Shown piece after piece: positions 1 to 8,017 of a stretch of DNA of 64,000 bases. The notes under the pieces were generated by a model that saw nothing but the letters and a program-made list of their open reading frames with translations, was not told where the DNA came from and ran no database searches. A program made the position numbers and the translations under genes. The stretch covers positions 45,568 to 109,567 of the forward strand of contig NZ_LSRE01000011.1 of the NCBI RefSeq assembly GCF_001575205.1. Direction: 5' to 3'. The number at the start of each line of letters is the position of its first letter. Position 1 is the first letter of the stretch. Source of the DNA: Tsukamurella pseudospumae. GTDB lineage: Bacteria; Actinomycetota; Actinomycetes; Mycobacteriales; Mycobacteriaceae.

Positions 1-543
1 ATCACCGACGGTACGCGGATCGTCAAGGGCCTCAAGGCCCTCCCTGCGCAGATCGGTGAGATCATCGACGCCCCCGGCGATGTCGAGCAGGCCGCGAAGC
101 TGCTCGCCGAGGCGCCGAGCCTGTTCTTCATCGGCCGGGTGCGCGGGTACCCGACCGCCCGCGAGGGCGCGCAGAAGTTCAAGGAGATCAGCTACCGGCA
201 CGCCGAGGCGTACCAGGCCTCCGAGCTCAAGCACGGCCCGCTCGCGCTGATCAACCCGGAGATGCCGACCGTCGCGATCGTGCCGGACGACGAGCTGCTC
301 GACCGCAACATCGGTGCCCTGCACGAGATCGCGGCCCGCGGCGGCGACATCGTGGCGATCACCAACCCGGGCGTCGACCTGCCCGAGTCCAAGGTGACGC
401 TGACGGTGCCCAAGAACGAGCCCGAGCTGGACCCGATCCTGCTGATGATCCCGACCCAGCTGCTGGCCTACTACGCGGCGCTGAGCCTGGGCCTCAACAT
501 CGACCGCCCCCGGAACCTGGCGAAGTCGGTCACCGTCGAATAG
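1..543 (+). CDS. glmS: GlmS, glucosamine-6-phosphate synthase (isomerising), C-terminal part
   Basis: The reading frame is open from base 1, so the gene begins outside the window; 180 residues are visible. The fragment is the second sugar-isomerase (SIS) domain, which binds fructose-6-phosphate. It contains the family motif ELKHGPLALI near residues 76-85 and the typical GlmS C-terminus ending in LAKSVTVE. The enzyme transfers glutamine amide nitrogen to fructose-6-phosphate, the first step towards UDP-GlcNAc for peptidoglycan and the galactan linker. The glutaminase domain is not visible. It converges on the ectoine operon with 12 nt between stop codons. Identification is secure. Confidence 0.95.
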   Translation: MTDGTRIVKGLKALPAQIGEIIDAPGDVEQAAKLLAEAPSLFFIGRVRGYPTAREGAQKFKEISYRHAEAYQASELKHGPLALINPEMPTVAIVPDDELLDRNIGALHEIAARGGDIVAITNPGVDLPESKVTLTVPKNEPELDPILLMIPTQLLAYYAALSLGLNIDRPRNLAKSVTVE

Positions 544-555
544 GCCGCCACACGG

Positions 556-1935
556 TCAGTCCCGCTTCGGCCCCACCCACACCTGCTGAGCGTTGACGAA
601 CTCGTGGATACCCGCGCGGCCCAGCTCGCGGCCGTAGCCGGAGCGCTTCACACCGCCACTGGGCAGCCGCGGGTCGGTCTTGACGATGCCGTTGACGCTG
701 ACCTGTCCGGCCTCCAGGTCGCGGGCCATGGCCTCGCCGCGCGCGGCGTCGGTCCAGACGCTCGCCGCGAGGCCGTACGGGGTGGCGTTCGCGAGGTCGA
801 GGGCATGCTCGGCGTCGACCGCCGTCATCACCGCGGCGACGGGGCCGAAGGTCTCCTCGGCACATGCGGCCATGCCCGGGCGCACGCCGGTCAGCAGAGT
901 CGGCGGGTAGTAGAAGCCCGGGGCGTCGGGCACCGTCCCGCCCAGGAGGCAGGTCGCGCCGGCGGTGACGGTCTCGGTGACCTGACGGTGCAGGTTCTCG
1001 CGCAGGTCGGCACGCGCGATCGGGCCCACCTGGGTGTCGTCGTGCCGGGGATCGCCCATCCGCAGCGCGGCGAGCCGCGTGCGCAGGGCCTCGACGAACT
1101 CGTCGAGCACCGGCCGCTCGACGATGATCCGCTTGGCCGCGATGCAGGACTGCCCCGCGTTGATGATCCGGGACAGGGCCAGCGTCTCGGCCGCGGACTC
1201 GATGTCGGCGTCCGCCAGCACGATCGACGGGTCCGACCCGCCCAGTTCCAGCACGGCGGGCTTGATCTCCGACGCGGCCACGGACGCCACCGCGGCGCCG
1301 GCGCGATCGGACCCGGTGAAGGAGACGGCCCGGATCCGGCGGTCCCGGATCACCCCGGCCACGTCGGCCGTGGCCGCCGGGAGGGAGGCGAAGACACCGT
1401 CGGGCGCCCCGACCGCGCGGAAGGCACCCGCGATCGCGGCGGCGCAGCCCGGCACGTGCGGGTCGTGCTTCATGACCGCGGTGTTGCCCGCCATGAGCGC
1501 GGGCGCGCAGAACCGGAAGGCCAGCCAGAACGGGGCGTTCCACGGCAGCACGCCGAGTACCGGGCCGAGCGGCAGGTACTGCACGTAACTGGACGTGGCA
1601 TCGGATTCGACGGACTCCGCCGCCAGGTACTGCTCGCCGTGCTCGGCGTAGTGCTCCGCCGCCCACGCCGCCTTGATCACCTCGCCGCGCGCCTCGGTGA
1701 TGGGCTTGCCCATCTCCTCGGTCATCACGTACGCGTAATCCTCTACACCCCTGCGGAGTTCGGCACCCACTGCGCGCAGCAGCTTCGCCCGGTCGGCGAA
1801 TCCGGTCCGCCGCCAGTCGACGAAGGCGGATTCGGCACGCTCGAGCGTCGTCTCGATCTCCACGGGCCCGGCGGCCGGAACCTCGCGGATCCGGTCACCG
1901 GTCGAGGGATCGATCACGGTCAGCATCGTGGTCAT
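556..1935 (-). CDS. doeC: Aldehyde dehydrogenase of the ectoine degradation operon (DoeC-like)
   Basis: A 459-residue NAD(P)-dependent aldehyde dehydrogenase. The general-base Glu230 lies in ELGGSDPS and the catalytic Cys264 in GQSCIA, with the canonical 34-residue spacing. In isolation it resembles succinate-semialdehyde dehydrogenases. As last gene of an operon with an ectoine hydrolase, a diaminobutyrate-type transaminase and an M20 deacetylase, it most likely oxidises L-aspartate-4-semialdehyde to aspartate, the DoeC step. The ATG at 1935 is chosen because it overlaps the upstream stop codon (ATGA) and follows an AGGAGG-like site. Succinate semialdehyde remains a possible substrate. Confidence 0.85.
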   Translation of the reverse strand: MTTMLTVIDPSTGDRIREVPAAGPVEIETTLERAESAFVDWRRTGFADRAKLLRAVGAELRRGVEDYAYVMTEEMGKPITEARGEVIKAAWAAEHYAEHGEQYLAAESVESDATSSYVQYLPLGPVLGVLPWNAPFWLAFRFCAPALMAGNTAVMKHDPHVPGCAAAIAGAFRAVGAPDGVFASLPAATADVAGVIRDRRIRAVSFTGSDRAGAAVASVAASEIKPAVLELGGSDPSIVLADADIESAAETLALSRIINAGQSCIAAKRIIVERPVLDEFVEALRTRLAALRMGDPRHDDTQVGPIARADLRENLHRQVTETVTAGATCLLGGTVPDAPGFYYPPTLLTGVRPGMAACAEETFGPVAAVMTAVDAEHALDLANATPYGLAASVWTDAARGEAMARDLEAGQVSVNGIVKTDPRLPSGGVKRSGYGRELGRAGIHEFVNAQQVWVGPKRD

Positions 1936-3149
1936 GGCAGCACCTCCTCGGTCGTTTCCTGTTGGGTCGCACCGTCGCCGGCGGAACCGTCGTGCACGGT
2001 GAAGTCCTCGTCCAGCGTGAAGAAGGACTCGCATCCGTCGTCGGTGATCCGAATGGTGTCGGAGATGCCGACGGTCTTGTCGCCGTCGACGCCCCACATC
2101 CACGGGATCACGTGGAAGGTCATGCCCGGTTCCAGTGCGGTGAAGTCACCCGGGTTCAGCGACAGGATGTAGCCCTCGTCCCACGACGGCGGGAAGGCGA
2201 TCCCGATCGAGTAGCCGGACCGGGTGACCAGCCGCGCCCCGACCGTGTTGTCCGAGATGATGCGCCGTACCAGCGAATCGGCGTCGGAGACCGTCATTCC
2301 CGGACGCATCAGCGACTTCAGCTCCGAGAGTGCCAGCTTCATCCGCTCCTGCGCCTCGAGCATGGTGCCCGACAGATCCCCGTTGACGACGGTGCGCATG
2401 AGCGCCGCGTGGTAGCGGCGATAGCAGCCGCCGACCTCGAGGAAGACGTGCTCCCCCGGCTCGATGGTGCGGCCCTCCCAGGTGGCGTGTCCGATCATCG
2501 ACCGCGGGCCCGACGCGACATAGGGCATCACGGCGGGGAATTCGCCGCCCGCCCGGAACATCGCGGCGCTGATCGCCGCCGCTACGTCGTTCTCGGTGTT
2601 GCCGGGAACGGCGGCCTCCAACCCGGCGGCCATGCCGGCCTCCGCCGCGTGGGCGGCCTTGCGCATCACCGCGATCTCGGCGTCGGACTTGCGCGCCCGG
2701 CCGGCCTCGACGATGCCGAAGCAGTCCATGAGCACCCCCTGCTGGAACGAGGTGTGCACGCGGTCCTGCTGGTAGGCGGGGAAGAAGTAGCTGTTGCGCT
2801 CGTAGCCCACGCGCTTCGTGCCGAGGCCGCCCTCCTTGAGGGTGAGCACCAGTTCCTGGATGGCGTCGCCCGTATCGGGGTACGGCCGGGTGCGCTCGAC
2901 CCAGGTCCGCGCGATCACGTTGGACTCCTCCATCGCGCGGGTGATCATGACGGGCTCGTCGTCGAGCGGGACCACCAGCGCCTGGAAGAAGGAGTACCCG
3001 GTGGTCTGGTAGTCGGTGAGGTACATGAGGTTCTCGGGATCGGTGATCACCACCGCGTCCAACCCGCGGCGCTCCATCCGCTCCCGCAGTTCGCCCAGGC
3101 GCCGCTCGTACTCCTCGGGAGGGAAGGTCATGTCGTCGCGCGCCCTCAT
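1932..3149 (-). CDS. doeA: Ectoine hydrolase, M24 peptidase fold (DoeA/EutD)
   Basis: 405 residues: an N-terminal creatinase-type domain (about 1-160) followed by a pita-bread M24 domain. In the family this enzyme opens the ectoine ring to N-acetyl-diaminobutyrate. The usual metal-binding Asp pair of metallo-M24 peptidases is replaced here (LEVGGCYRRYHAALMRT), as in creatinase-like non-metallo members, and GYSIGIAFPPSW near residue 315 is typical of ectoine hydrolases. Both ends overlap the neighbours by ATGA junctions, so it is translationally coupled. A second ATG six codons in has no ribosome-binding site; the one at 3149 follows GGAGG. Confidence 0.88.
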   Translation of the reverse strand: MRARDDMTFPPEEYERRLGELRERMERRGLDAVVITDPENLMYLTDYQTTGYSFFQALVVPLDDEPVMITRAMEESNVIARTWVERTRPYPDTGDAIQELVLTLKEGGLGTKRVGYERNSYFFPAYQQDRVHTSFQQGVLMDCFGIVEAGRARKSDAEIAVMRKAAHAAEAGMAAGLEAAVPGNTENDVAAAISAAMFRAGGEFPAVMPYVASGPRSMIGHATWEGRTIEPGEHVFLEVGGCYRRYHAALMRTVVNGDLSGTMLEAQERMKLALSELKSLMRPGMTVSDADSLVRRIISDNTVGARLVTRSGYSIGIAFPPSWDEGYILSLNPGDFTALEPGMTFHVIPWMWGVDGDKTVGISDTIRITDDGCESFFTLDEDFTVHDGSAGDGATQQETTEEVLP

Positions 3150-4399
3150 CGGGCCACCTCCGCCACGGCGCCCTTCAGGATGTCGAGCCCCGCGGCCAGG
3201 TCCTCGTCGGGGATCGTCAGCGGTGGAATGAGTTTGAGCACCCGGCCGCCGCTACCGCAGGGGCCGATGAGCAATCCCGCGTCGAAGCAGGCCTTCTGCA
3301 CGGCCTTGGCGAAGGCACCATCGCCGGTGTCCAGCGCCTGCATCATGCCCTTGCCGCGCACCTCCCAGTCCCGGTCCGGGTGGGCCGCGGCGATCGCCGC
3401 GAGCTTCTCGCGCATCGTCTCGCCCTTCACCGCAACGGCGGTCATCAGCTCGTCGTCGGCGAAGTAGTCGAGGGCGACGGTGCCCGCCACCATCGACAGA
3501 CCCTGCCCGCGGAAGGTGCCGGTGTGCGCGCCGGGGGACCAGTGCGCGTCGACCGCGGGCCTGTTGAGGTTCATGGCGATCGGCGTGCCGTAGCCGCCGA
3601 GCCCCTTGGCCAGGGTGATCACGTCGGGGTCGAGGCCGTAGCCGTCGAAGCTGAAGTAGCTGCCGGTGCGGCCGCAGCCGGCCTGGATGTCGTCGATGAT
3701 GAAGAGCGCGCCGGTCTCGCGCGCGAGGTCCTGCACCGCGTGCAGCCAGTCGGAGCTCGCGACGTTCACACCGCCCTCGGCCTGCACGGCCTCCACGAGG
3801 AAGGCCGCGGGCGCGGTGTGCCCGCTCGACGGATCCGCCAGGGCCGCGGCGTAGTCGGCGAGCGCGGCCTTCCCGCCGGGCGCGGTCTCGAAGGGCAGCC
3901 GGACGACATCGCGCAGGGGCACGCCCGCCCATTGACGGAAGGCCTCGTTCGCGGTCGCGGCGAGCGCGCCGAGGGTCATGCCGTGGAAGCCGTGGCTGAA
4001 GGCCACCACCTCGCGCCGACCGGTGACCAGCCGCGCCAGCTTGAGGGCCGCCTCGACCGCGTTGGTCCCGGTCGGGCCGGTGAACTGCATGCGGTGGTCC
4101 ATGCCGCGCGGGGCGAGGATCACGTCGTGGAAGCGGGTGAGGAAGTCGCGTTTGGTGGTGGTGTAGGTGTCGAGGCTGTGCGCCACTCCGTCGGCTTCGA
4201 GGAAGTCGATCATGGCGCGCTTCATGTTCGGGTTGTTGTGTCCGAAGTTGAGCACGCCGGCGCCGGCGAAGAAGTCGATGTAGCTCTTCCCGGCCTCGTC
4301 CACCTGTCGGGCGTTCGACGCGGACGCGAAGACGGTGGGGAAGTTCCGGCAGTAGCCGCGGACTTCCGATTCCCAGTTCTCGAATGCAGTGGTGTCCAT
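3146..4399 (-). CDS. doeD: Class III aminotransferase, diaminobutyrate type (DoeD)
   Basis: 417-residue PLP-dependent class III transaminase. The PLP Asp lies in IIDDIQAGCGRTG and the Schiff-base Lys in TLAKGLGG. It closely resembles EctB-type 2,4-diaminobutyrate transaminases, but there are no ectA or ectC genes here; instead it sits with ectoine-degrading enzymes. The inferred job is therefore the catabolic DoeD step, diaminobutyrate to aspartate-4-semialdehyde. It is separated from the upstream deacetylase by 35 nt and overlaps doeA by 4 nt. An anabolic EctB role cannot be excluded by sequence alone but is less likely in this context. Confidence 0.85.
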   Translation of the reverse strand: MDTTAFENWESEVRGYCRNFPTVFASASNARQVDEAGKSYIDFFAGAGVLNFGHNNPNMKRAMIDFLEADGVAHSLDTYTTTKRDFLTRFHDVILAPRGMDHRMQFTGPTGTNAVEAALKLARLVTGRREVVAFSHGFHGMTLGALAATANEAFRQWAGVPLRDVVRLPFETAPGGKAALADYAAALADPSSGHTAPAAFLVEAVQAEGGVNVASSDWLHAVQDLARETGALFIIDDIQAGCGRTGSYFSFDGYGLDPDVITLAKGLGGYGTPIAMNLNRPAVDAHWSPGAHTGTFRGQGLSMVAGTVALDYFADDELMTAVAVKGETMREKLAAIAAAHPDRDWEVRGKGMMQALDTGDGAFAKAVQKACFDAGLLIGPCGSGGRVLKLIPPLTIPDEDLAAGLDILKGAVAEVAR

Positions 4400-4434
4400 G
4401 CGAATCCCTTTCGTTCCGTGCGAGTGACTTCCGT

Positions 4435-5583
4435 TCAGGGCGGCTCCGGCGCCCCCGCGAGACCCACCAGCAGGCGCGCGGCGGGGTCGAGCAGGGCATC
4501 GTCGAAGTCGTAGTCGCCGCTGTGCAGCGGCGCAGTGGCACCGGACCCGAGGAGCGCGAACGCACCGGGTATTCGCTGCAGGTAGTAGCTGAAGTCCTCG
4601 GAGGCGAGGACCGGTGTCGGCGCGACGGGATCGTGCCAGTCCGGGCCGAGGACCGTCGACAGATGTTCCCGCAGTTCGGCTGCCGGTCCCGGATGGTTGA
4701 CGGTGGCGCCGTAGCGCACGACGGTCCGGACCTCGGCCGCCACGCCGTGCGCAGCGGCGGTGGCCCGGGAGATCTCGTCGATGAGTGCGAAGATGCGCGT
4801 ACGGGCGCCGTCGGCGGCGGCGCGGACGCTACCGGCGAGCGAGGCCGACCCGGGCGTGACGGTGGCGGCGCTCTCGGCCCGCAGCGAGGTGACGGCGACG
4901 ACGGCCGCCTGCTGCGGCGATATGCGTCGCGCCACGATCTGCTGCAGAGCGACCACGACCGCCGCAGCGGCCAGCACCGGATCGTGGGTGGCCTCCGGTT
5001 GGGAGGCGTGGCCGCCCCGGCCGATCAGTTCGACCTCGAAGGTGCCGTTCGCCGACATCACGGCACCGTCGGGACACAGCGCCCGACCGAAGGGCAGGCC
5101 GGGCCAATTGTGCCAGCCGAAAACGACATCCACGCCGTCGAGGGCGCCGTCGTCGATCATCCCGCGCGCGCCGTGCCCGCCCTCCTCGGCGGGCTGGAAC
5201 AGCAGCGTCACCGGGCCGGGCAGGCTCGACGCGTGGCGGTGCAGCCAGCGCGCCGCGGCGAGCAGCGCGGCGGTGTGCCCGTCGTGACCGCACGCATGCA
5301 TGACACCGTCGTTCTCCGAGGCGTACGGCAGTCCCGTGGCCTCCGGAATCGGCATGGCATCGAGGTCGGCGCGCAGCGCCGTGTGCCGCCCGGCGGCGTC
5401 CGGCGCGAGGCGGACGACCGTGCCCGTCCCCGCACAGGCGTTCCACGCGAGGCCGATCGCGTCGAGTTCGGCGCGCACGGCCGCGGCGGTGACGTGCTCC
5501 GCCCAGGCGAGTTCGGGGCGGCGATGAAGTTCGCGTCGGAGTTCGGTGGCCCGGGCAACGGTCTCGGCCCAAGAATCGTTCAT
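4435..5583 (-). CDS. doeB2: M20 amidohydrolase, N-acetyl-diaminobutyrate deacetylase (DoeB2-like)
   Basis: 382-residue M20 metallopeptidase-type amidohydrolase. Metal-site motifs include MHACGHDGHTA, PAEEGGHGARGM and a C-terminal SEDFSYY. It is first in the operon and probably removes the acetyl group from the product of DoeA. In Halomonas this step is done by an unrelated aspartoacylase-like DoeB; an M20 enzyme (DoeB2) replaces it in other bacteria, as seems to be the case here. The ATG at 5583 follows GAGGAGG. Other M20 substrates (hippurate, N-acyl amino acids) are possible on sequence alone; the operon decides the call. Confidence 0.82.
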   Translation of the reverse strand: MNDSWAETVARATELRRELHRRPELAWAEHVTAAAVRAELDAIGLAWNACAGTGTVVRLAPDAAGRHTALRADLDAMPIPEATGLPYASENDGVMHACGHDGHTAALLAAARWLHRHASSLPGPVTLLFQPAEEGGHGARGMIDDGALDGVDVVFGWHNWPGLPFGRALCPDGAVMSANGTFEVELIGRGGHASQPEATHDPVLAAAAVVVALQQIVARRISPQQAAVVAVTSLRAESAATVTPGSASLAGSVRAAADGARTRIFALIDEISRATAAAHGVAAEVRTVVRYGATVNHPGPAAELREHLSTVLGPDWHDPVAPTPVLASEDFSYYLQRIPGAFALLGSGATAPLHSGDYDFDDALLDPAARLLVGLAGAPEPP

Positions 5584-5738
5584 CGGACCTCCTCGGATGG
5601 CGTCCGTCTCGGTCCCTCTCAACGTACCGCCGAAACGGTCCGCACGTCGTCCAACGTCGAATCGTCCGATAGTCGGAGGACTCATCATCCGTTCGGAGGA
5701 TGCGGTGACGGTGCGCGGCTCCCTACCGTGGAAGCACC

Positions 5739-5957
5739 ATGGGACACGAATCTCCGTGCGCCGATGCGCGCCTGCGGGCAGCGCTTCCGCCCGAGCTCTA
5801 CCGCGTGTTGCATCTGCGCGTGGTGCAGCGACGCACCGTCGAGCAGACGGCCGCCGCCCTACGGCTCTCGCCGCACGCCGTCCGCGTCCGCCAGCACCGC
5901 GCGCTCGAGGCCCTTCGCGCGGACCTCAGATCCCCCGGGCGATCAGCTCTTTCATGA
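5739..5957 (+). CDS. Stand-alone sigma-70 region 4 (HTH) protein
   Basis: 72 residues, almost entirely one sigma-70 region 4 helix-turn-helix (LPPELYRVLHLRVV, then VEQTAAALRLSPHAVRVRQHRALEALR). No region 2 precedes it, so it cannot be a complete sigma factor. It may be a DNA-binding accessory, a two-part sigma subunit or a relic. The ATG is preceded by GGAAG about 5 nt upstream. It is transcribed away from the ectoine operon across a shared 155-bp gap and overlaps the 3' end of the convergent acyl-CoA dehydrogenase gene by 32 nt. That overlap and the small size lower certainty. Confidence 0.55.
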   Translation: MGHESPCADARLRAALPPELYRVLHLRVVQRRTVEQTAAALRLSPHAVRVRQHRALEALRADLRSPGRSALS

Positions 5958-7086
5958 TCTCGTTGGTGCCGCCGTAGATCTTCTGGACGCGCGCCGCCGC
6001 GTACATCTGGGCGATCGGGTACTCCATCATGTAGCCGTAGCCGCCGAACAGCTGCAGGCAGCGGTCGATCACGCGACACTGCATCTCCGTCGCCCACAGC
6101 TTCGCCATCGAGGCCGTGGCGGCGTCCAGGCCGCCGGTGATGGCGAGCCCGATGCAGTGGTCCACCAGCGTCTTTCCGGCGAGGACCTCGGCCTTGCACT
6201 CGGCGAGCACGAACTTGGTGTTCTGGAAGTCGGCGATCGCGCTGCCGAAGGCCTTGCGCTCCTTGGTGTACCGGACCGCTTCCGCCAGCGCGGCCTCCGC
6301 AGCTGCGACACCGCCGATCGCGATGCTCAGCCGCTCGCGCGGAAGCTGCCGCATCAACTGGTAGAAGCCCTGGCCCTCGACACCGCCGAGGAGGTTCGCG
6401 ACCGGAACCCGCATGTCGACGAAGGAGAGCTCGCGCGTGTCCTGACCGTGCTGACCGATCTTCTTGAGCACGCGCCCGCGCTCGAAGCCCGGGAGTCCGT
6501 CGGTCTCGGCGACGATGAGCGAGATGCCCTTGGCGCCCTGGGACGGATCGGTCTTGGCCACGACGATGAGCAGGTCGCAGTGGCTGCCGTTGGAGATGAA
6601 GGTCTTGCTGCCGTTGATGACGTAGTCGTCGCCCTCGCGGACCGCGGTCGTGCGCACGGCCTGCAGGTCGGAGCCGGTACCCGGTTCGGTCATCGCGATC
6701 GCGAGGACCGCGTCGCCGGAGGCGGCGCCCGGCAGCCAGCGCGCACGCTGCTCCTCAGTGCCGCAGTCCTCGATGTAGTGCGCGCAGATCGTCGAATGCA
6801 CGCCGAAGCCGAAAGCGGAGTCCCCCGACAGGGCCAGCTCCTGCACGACCACCGAATCGTGACCGAAGTCCCCGCCCGCGCCACCGAGGGACTCCGGCAG
6901 TTCGGTGCAGAGCAGTCCGGCGGCACCGGCCTTGTTCCAGAACTCGCGGTCCACCTGGTGCTGCTCGGCCCATCGCTCCTGGTTCGGGGCGGCCTCGCGC
7001 CGGAAGAACTCCGCGGCGTGCGCACGCAACTCCGTGTGCTCGGGGGTCTCCCAGGAGGGGCGGTACTCGGGGAACAGTGCGGTCAC
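5926..7086 (-). CDS. Acyl-CoA dehydrogenase family protein
   Basis: 386 residues covering the N-terminal, middle and C-terminal acyl-CoA dehydrogenase domains. FAD/substrate signatures include AMTEPGTGSDLQ, the middle-domain NGSKTFISNG and the C-terminal FGGYGYMMEYP and YGGTNEIM. The last motif has Gly where medium- and short-chain enzymes carry the catalytic Glu, so the base must come from another helix, as in long-chain or isovaleryl types. The GTG at 7086 is chosen because GGAGAAG lies about 8 nt upstream and the family N-terminus fits. It is divergent from a TetR gene, its likely regulator. Substrate unknown. Confidence 0.85.
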   Translation of the reverse strand: MTALFPEYRPSWETPEHTELRAHAAEFFRREAAPNQERWAEQHQVDREFWNKAGAAGLLCTELPESLGGAGGDFGHDSVVVQELALSGDSAFGFGVHSTICAHYIEDCGTEEQRARWLPGAASGDAVLAIAMTEPGTGSDLQAVRTTAVREGDDYVINGSKTFISNGSHCDLLIVVAKTDPSQGAKGISLIVAETDGLPGFERGRVLKKIGQHGQDTRELSFVDMRVPVANLLGGVEGQGFYQLMRQLPRERLSIAIGGVAAAEAALAEAVRYTKERKAFGSAIADFQNTKFVLAECKAEVLAGKTLVDHCIGLAITGGLDAATASMAKLWATEMQCRVIDRCLQLFGGYGYMMEYPIAQMYAAARVQKIYGGTNEIMKELIARGI

Positions 7087-7144
7087 GACGGTCTCTTCTC
7101 CAGCTCGATCAACGGACGATACGTTTGTATAGTCCACGATGCGC

Positions 7145-7152
7145 CTGTACAG
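7145..7152. promoter_or_regulatory. Short palindrome between divergent acyl-CoA dehydrogenase and TetR genes
   Basis: The intergenic gap contains the perfect palindrome CTGTACAG and, about 20 bp to the left, the related TGTATAG. Paired TGTAyAG elements between a TetR gene and its divergent target are a plausible operator. The site is short, so this is a weak call. Confidence 0.35.
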
Positions 7153-7197
7153 CGCAACCCCTGAGCCAGTACCATCACGCAGGTGGAAGGGACATCC

Positions 7198-7794
7198 GTG
7201 ACCGATCTCCCTGCGACGAGCGATGACCTCACCGCCAAGGCGAGGATCCGCAACGCCGCACTGGAGCTGTTCGCCGCGCAGGGTGCGAGCGCCGTCCCCC
7301 TGCGCGCCGTCGCGGCCCGCGCAGGGGTCACCGTCGGCCTCGTGCAACACCACTTCACGACGAAGGACGGGCTGCGCGGCGCGGTCGAGGAGCAGATCGT
7401 CGAGTACCACGCCCGGGCGATCGCGAGCGTGCCGGACGAGGGTGCTCCCGCGGAGGTCGCGGCGGCACGCGACGCGGCCGTCCGCGAGATGCTGGCCCGG
7501 CATCCGGCCGTCGTGGACTACCTGCGCCGTTCCTTCCTCGACCCCGCGGGCTCGAACCTGTTGATCCGGCTCACCGAGCTCGGCCGCAGCGAGGTCGTGC
7601 GGCTGCGCGCGGCCCACCTCGCGTCCACCGACCGCCCCGAGTCCGACCAGGTCATCGCCATGATGGTCCGGCAGCTCGGCACCCTGTTCCTGCAGCCCCT
7701 CGTGGACGCGATGTGGGAGCACCTGCGGGAGCCCGGCGCACCGTCGGACGACAAGCCCCTGCTGTCCGTGAACACCGAGCCCGGGAAGGCGTGA
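7198..7794 (+). CDS. TetR/AcrR family transcriptional regulator
   Basis: 198 residues. The N-terminal TetR helix-turn-helix spans about 14-60 (RIRNAALELFAAQG, then VPLRAVAARAGVTVGLVQHHFTTKDGL); the remainder is a ligand-binding helical domain. The GTG at 7198 is preferred over the one at 7183 because GGAAGGG lies 6 nt upstream. It is divergent from the acyl-CoA dehydrogenase gene and so most probably represses it and itself. The ligand, perhaps an acyl-CoA, is inferred only from context. Confidence 0.88.
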   Translation: MTDLPATSDDLTAKARIRNAALELFAAQGASAVPLRAVAARAGVTVGLVQHHFTTKDGLRGAVEEQIVEYHARAIASVPDEGAPAEVAAARDAAVREMLARHPAVVDYLRRSFLDPAGSNLLIRLTELGRSEVVRLRAAHLASTDRPESDQVIAMMVRQLGTLFLQPLVDAMWEHLREPGAPSDDKPLLSVNTEPGKA

Positions 7795-7847
7795 CGCCGG
7801 TCCGAGCTCACTTCGCGCCGCGACCTCGGGGTAGGTCGATCCCGGCG

Positions 7848-7902
7848 CACTCGGATCCTGTCCGATATGGACACGCTGTCCGGTACGGACCGAATCCGAG
7901 TG
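7848..7902. other. Three-way-junction-like inverted repeat upstream of dprE1
   Basis: Outer arms CACTCGGAT (7848-7856) and ATCCGAGTG (7894-7902) are perfectly complementary. Between them lie two complete small hairpins: TGTCC-GATAT-GGACA (7859-7873) and GTCCG-GTA-CGGAC (7878-7890). Together they can fold into a closed three-way junction. It sits in the 223-bp gap between the TetR gene and dprE1. It could be a structured RNA, a terminator-like element or a nested protein-binding site. No T-tract follows. Confidence 0.5.
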
Positions 7903-8003
7903 TCGCGCGAATGGCGTACCCCCGCCACGCGATCGCCCCGGTGCGATGCGCCGGAAGCGTCACAGCGGGCGGGAAGCTCAGTGTCGACTCAGGTTGGGCG
8001 CGG

Positions 8004-8009
8004 TATTCT
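8004..8009 (+). promoter_or_regulatory. Probable -10 hexamer of dprE1 (short-leader or leaderless)
   Basis: TATTCT matches the actinobacterial TANNNT -10 and ends 8 nt before the dprE1 ATG, so the transcript would start at or very near the start codon. No Shine-Dalgarno is visible, which supports this reading. Confidence 0.5.
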
Positions 8010-8017
8010 GGCCTGCG

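Noticed and set aside
5926..7722. A longer acyl-CoA dehydrogenase start reading through the TetR gene
   Set aside because: The extra N-terminus is antisense to the TetR gene; the GTG at 7086 has a ribosome-binding site and the family N-terminus begins there.
7946..8017. An upstream in-frame start for dprE1 that would add 24 residues
   Set aside because: The extra residues are Arg-rich and unlike DprE1 N-termini, and a -10 hexamer (8004-8009) lies inside them.
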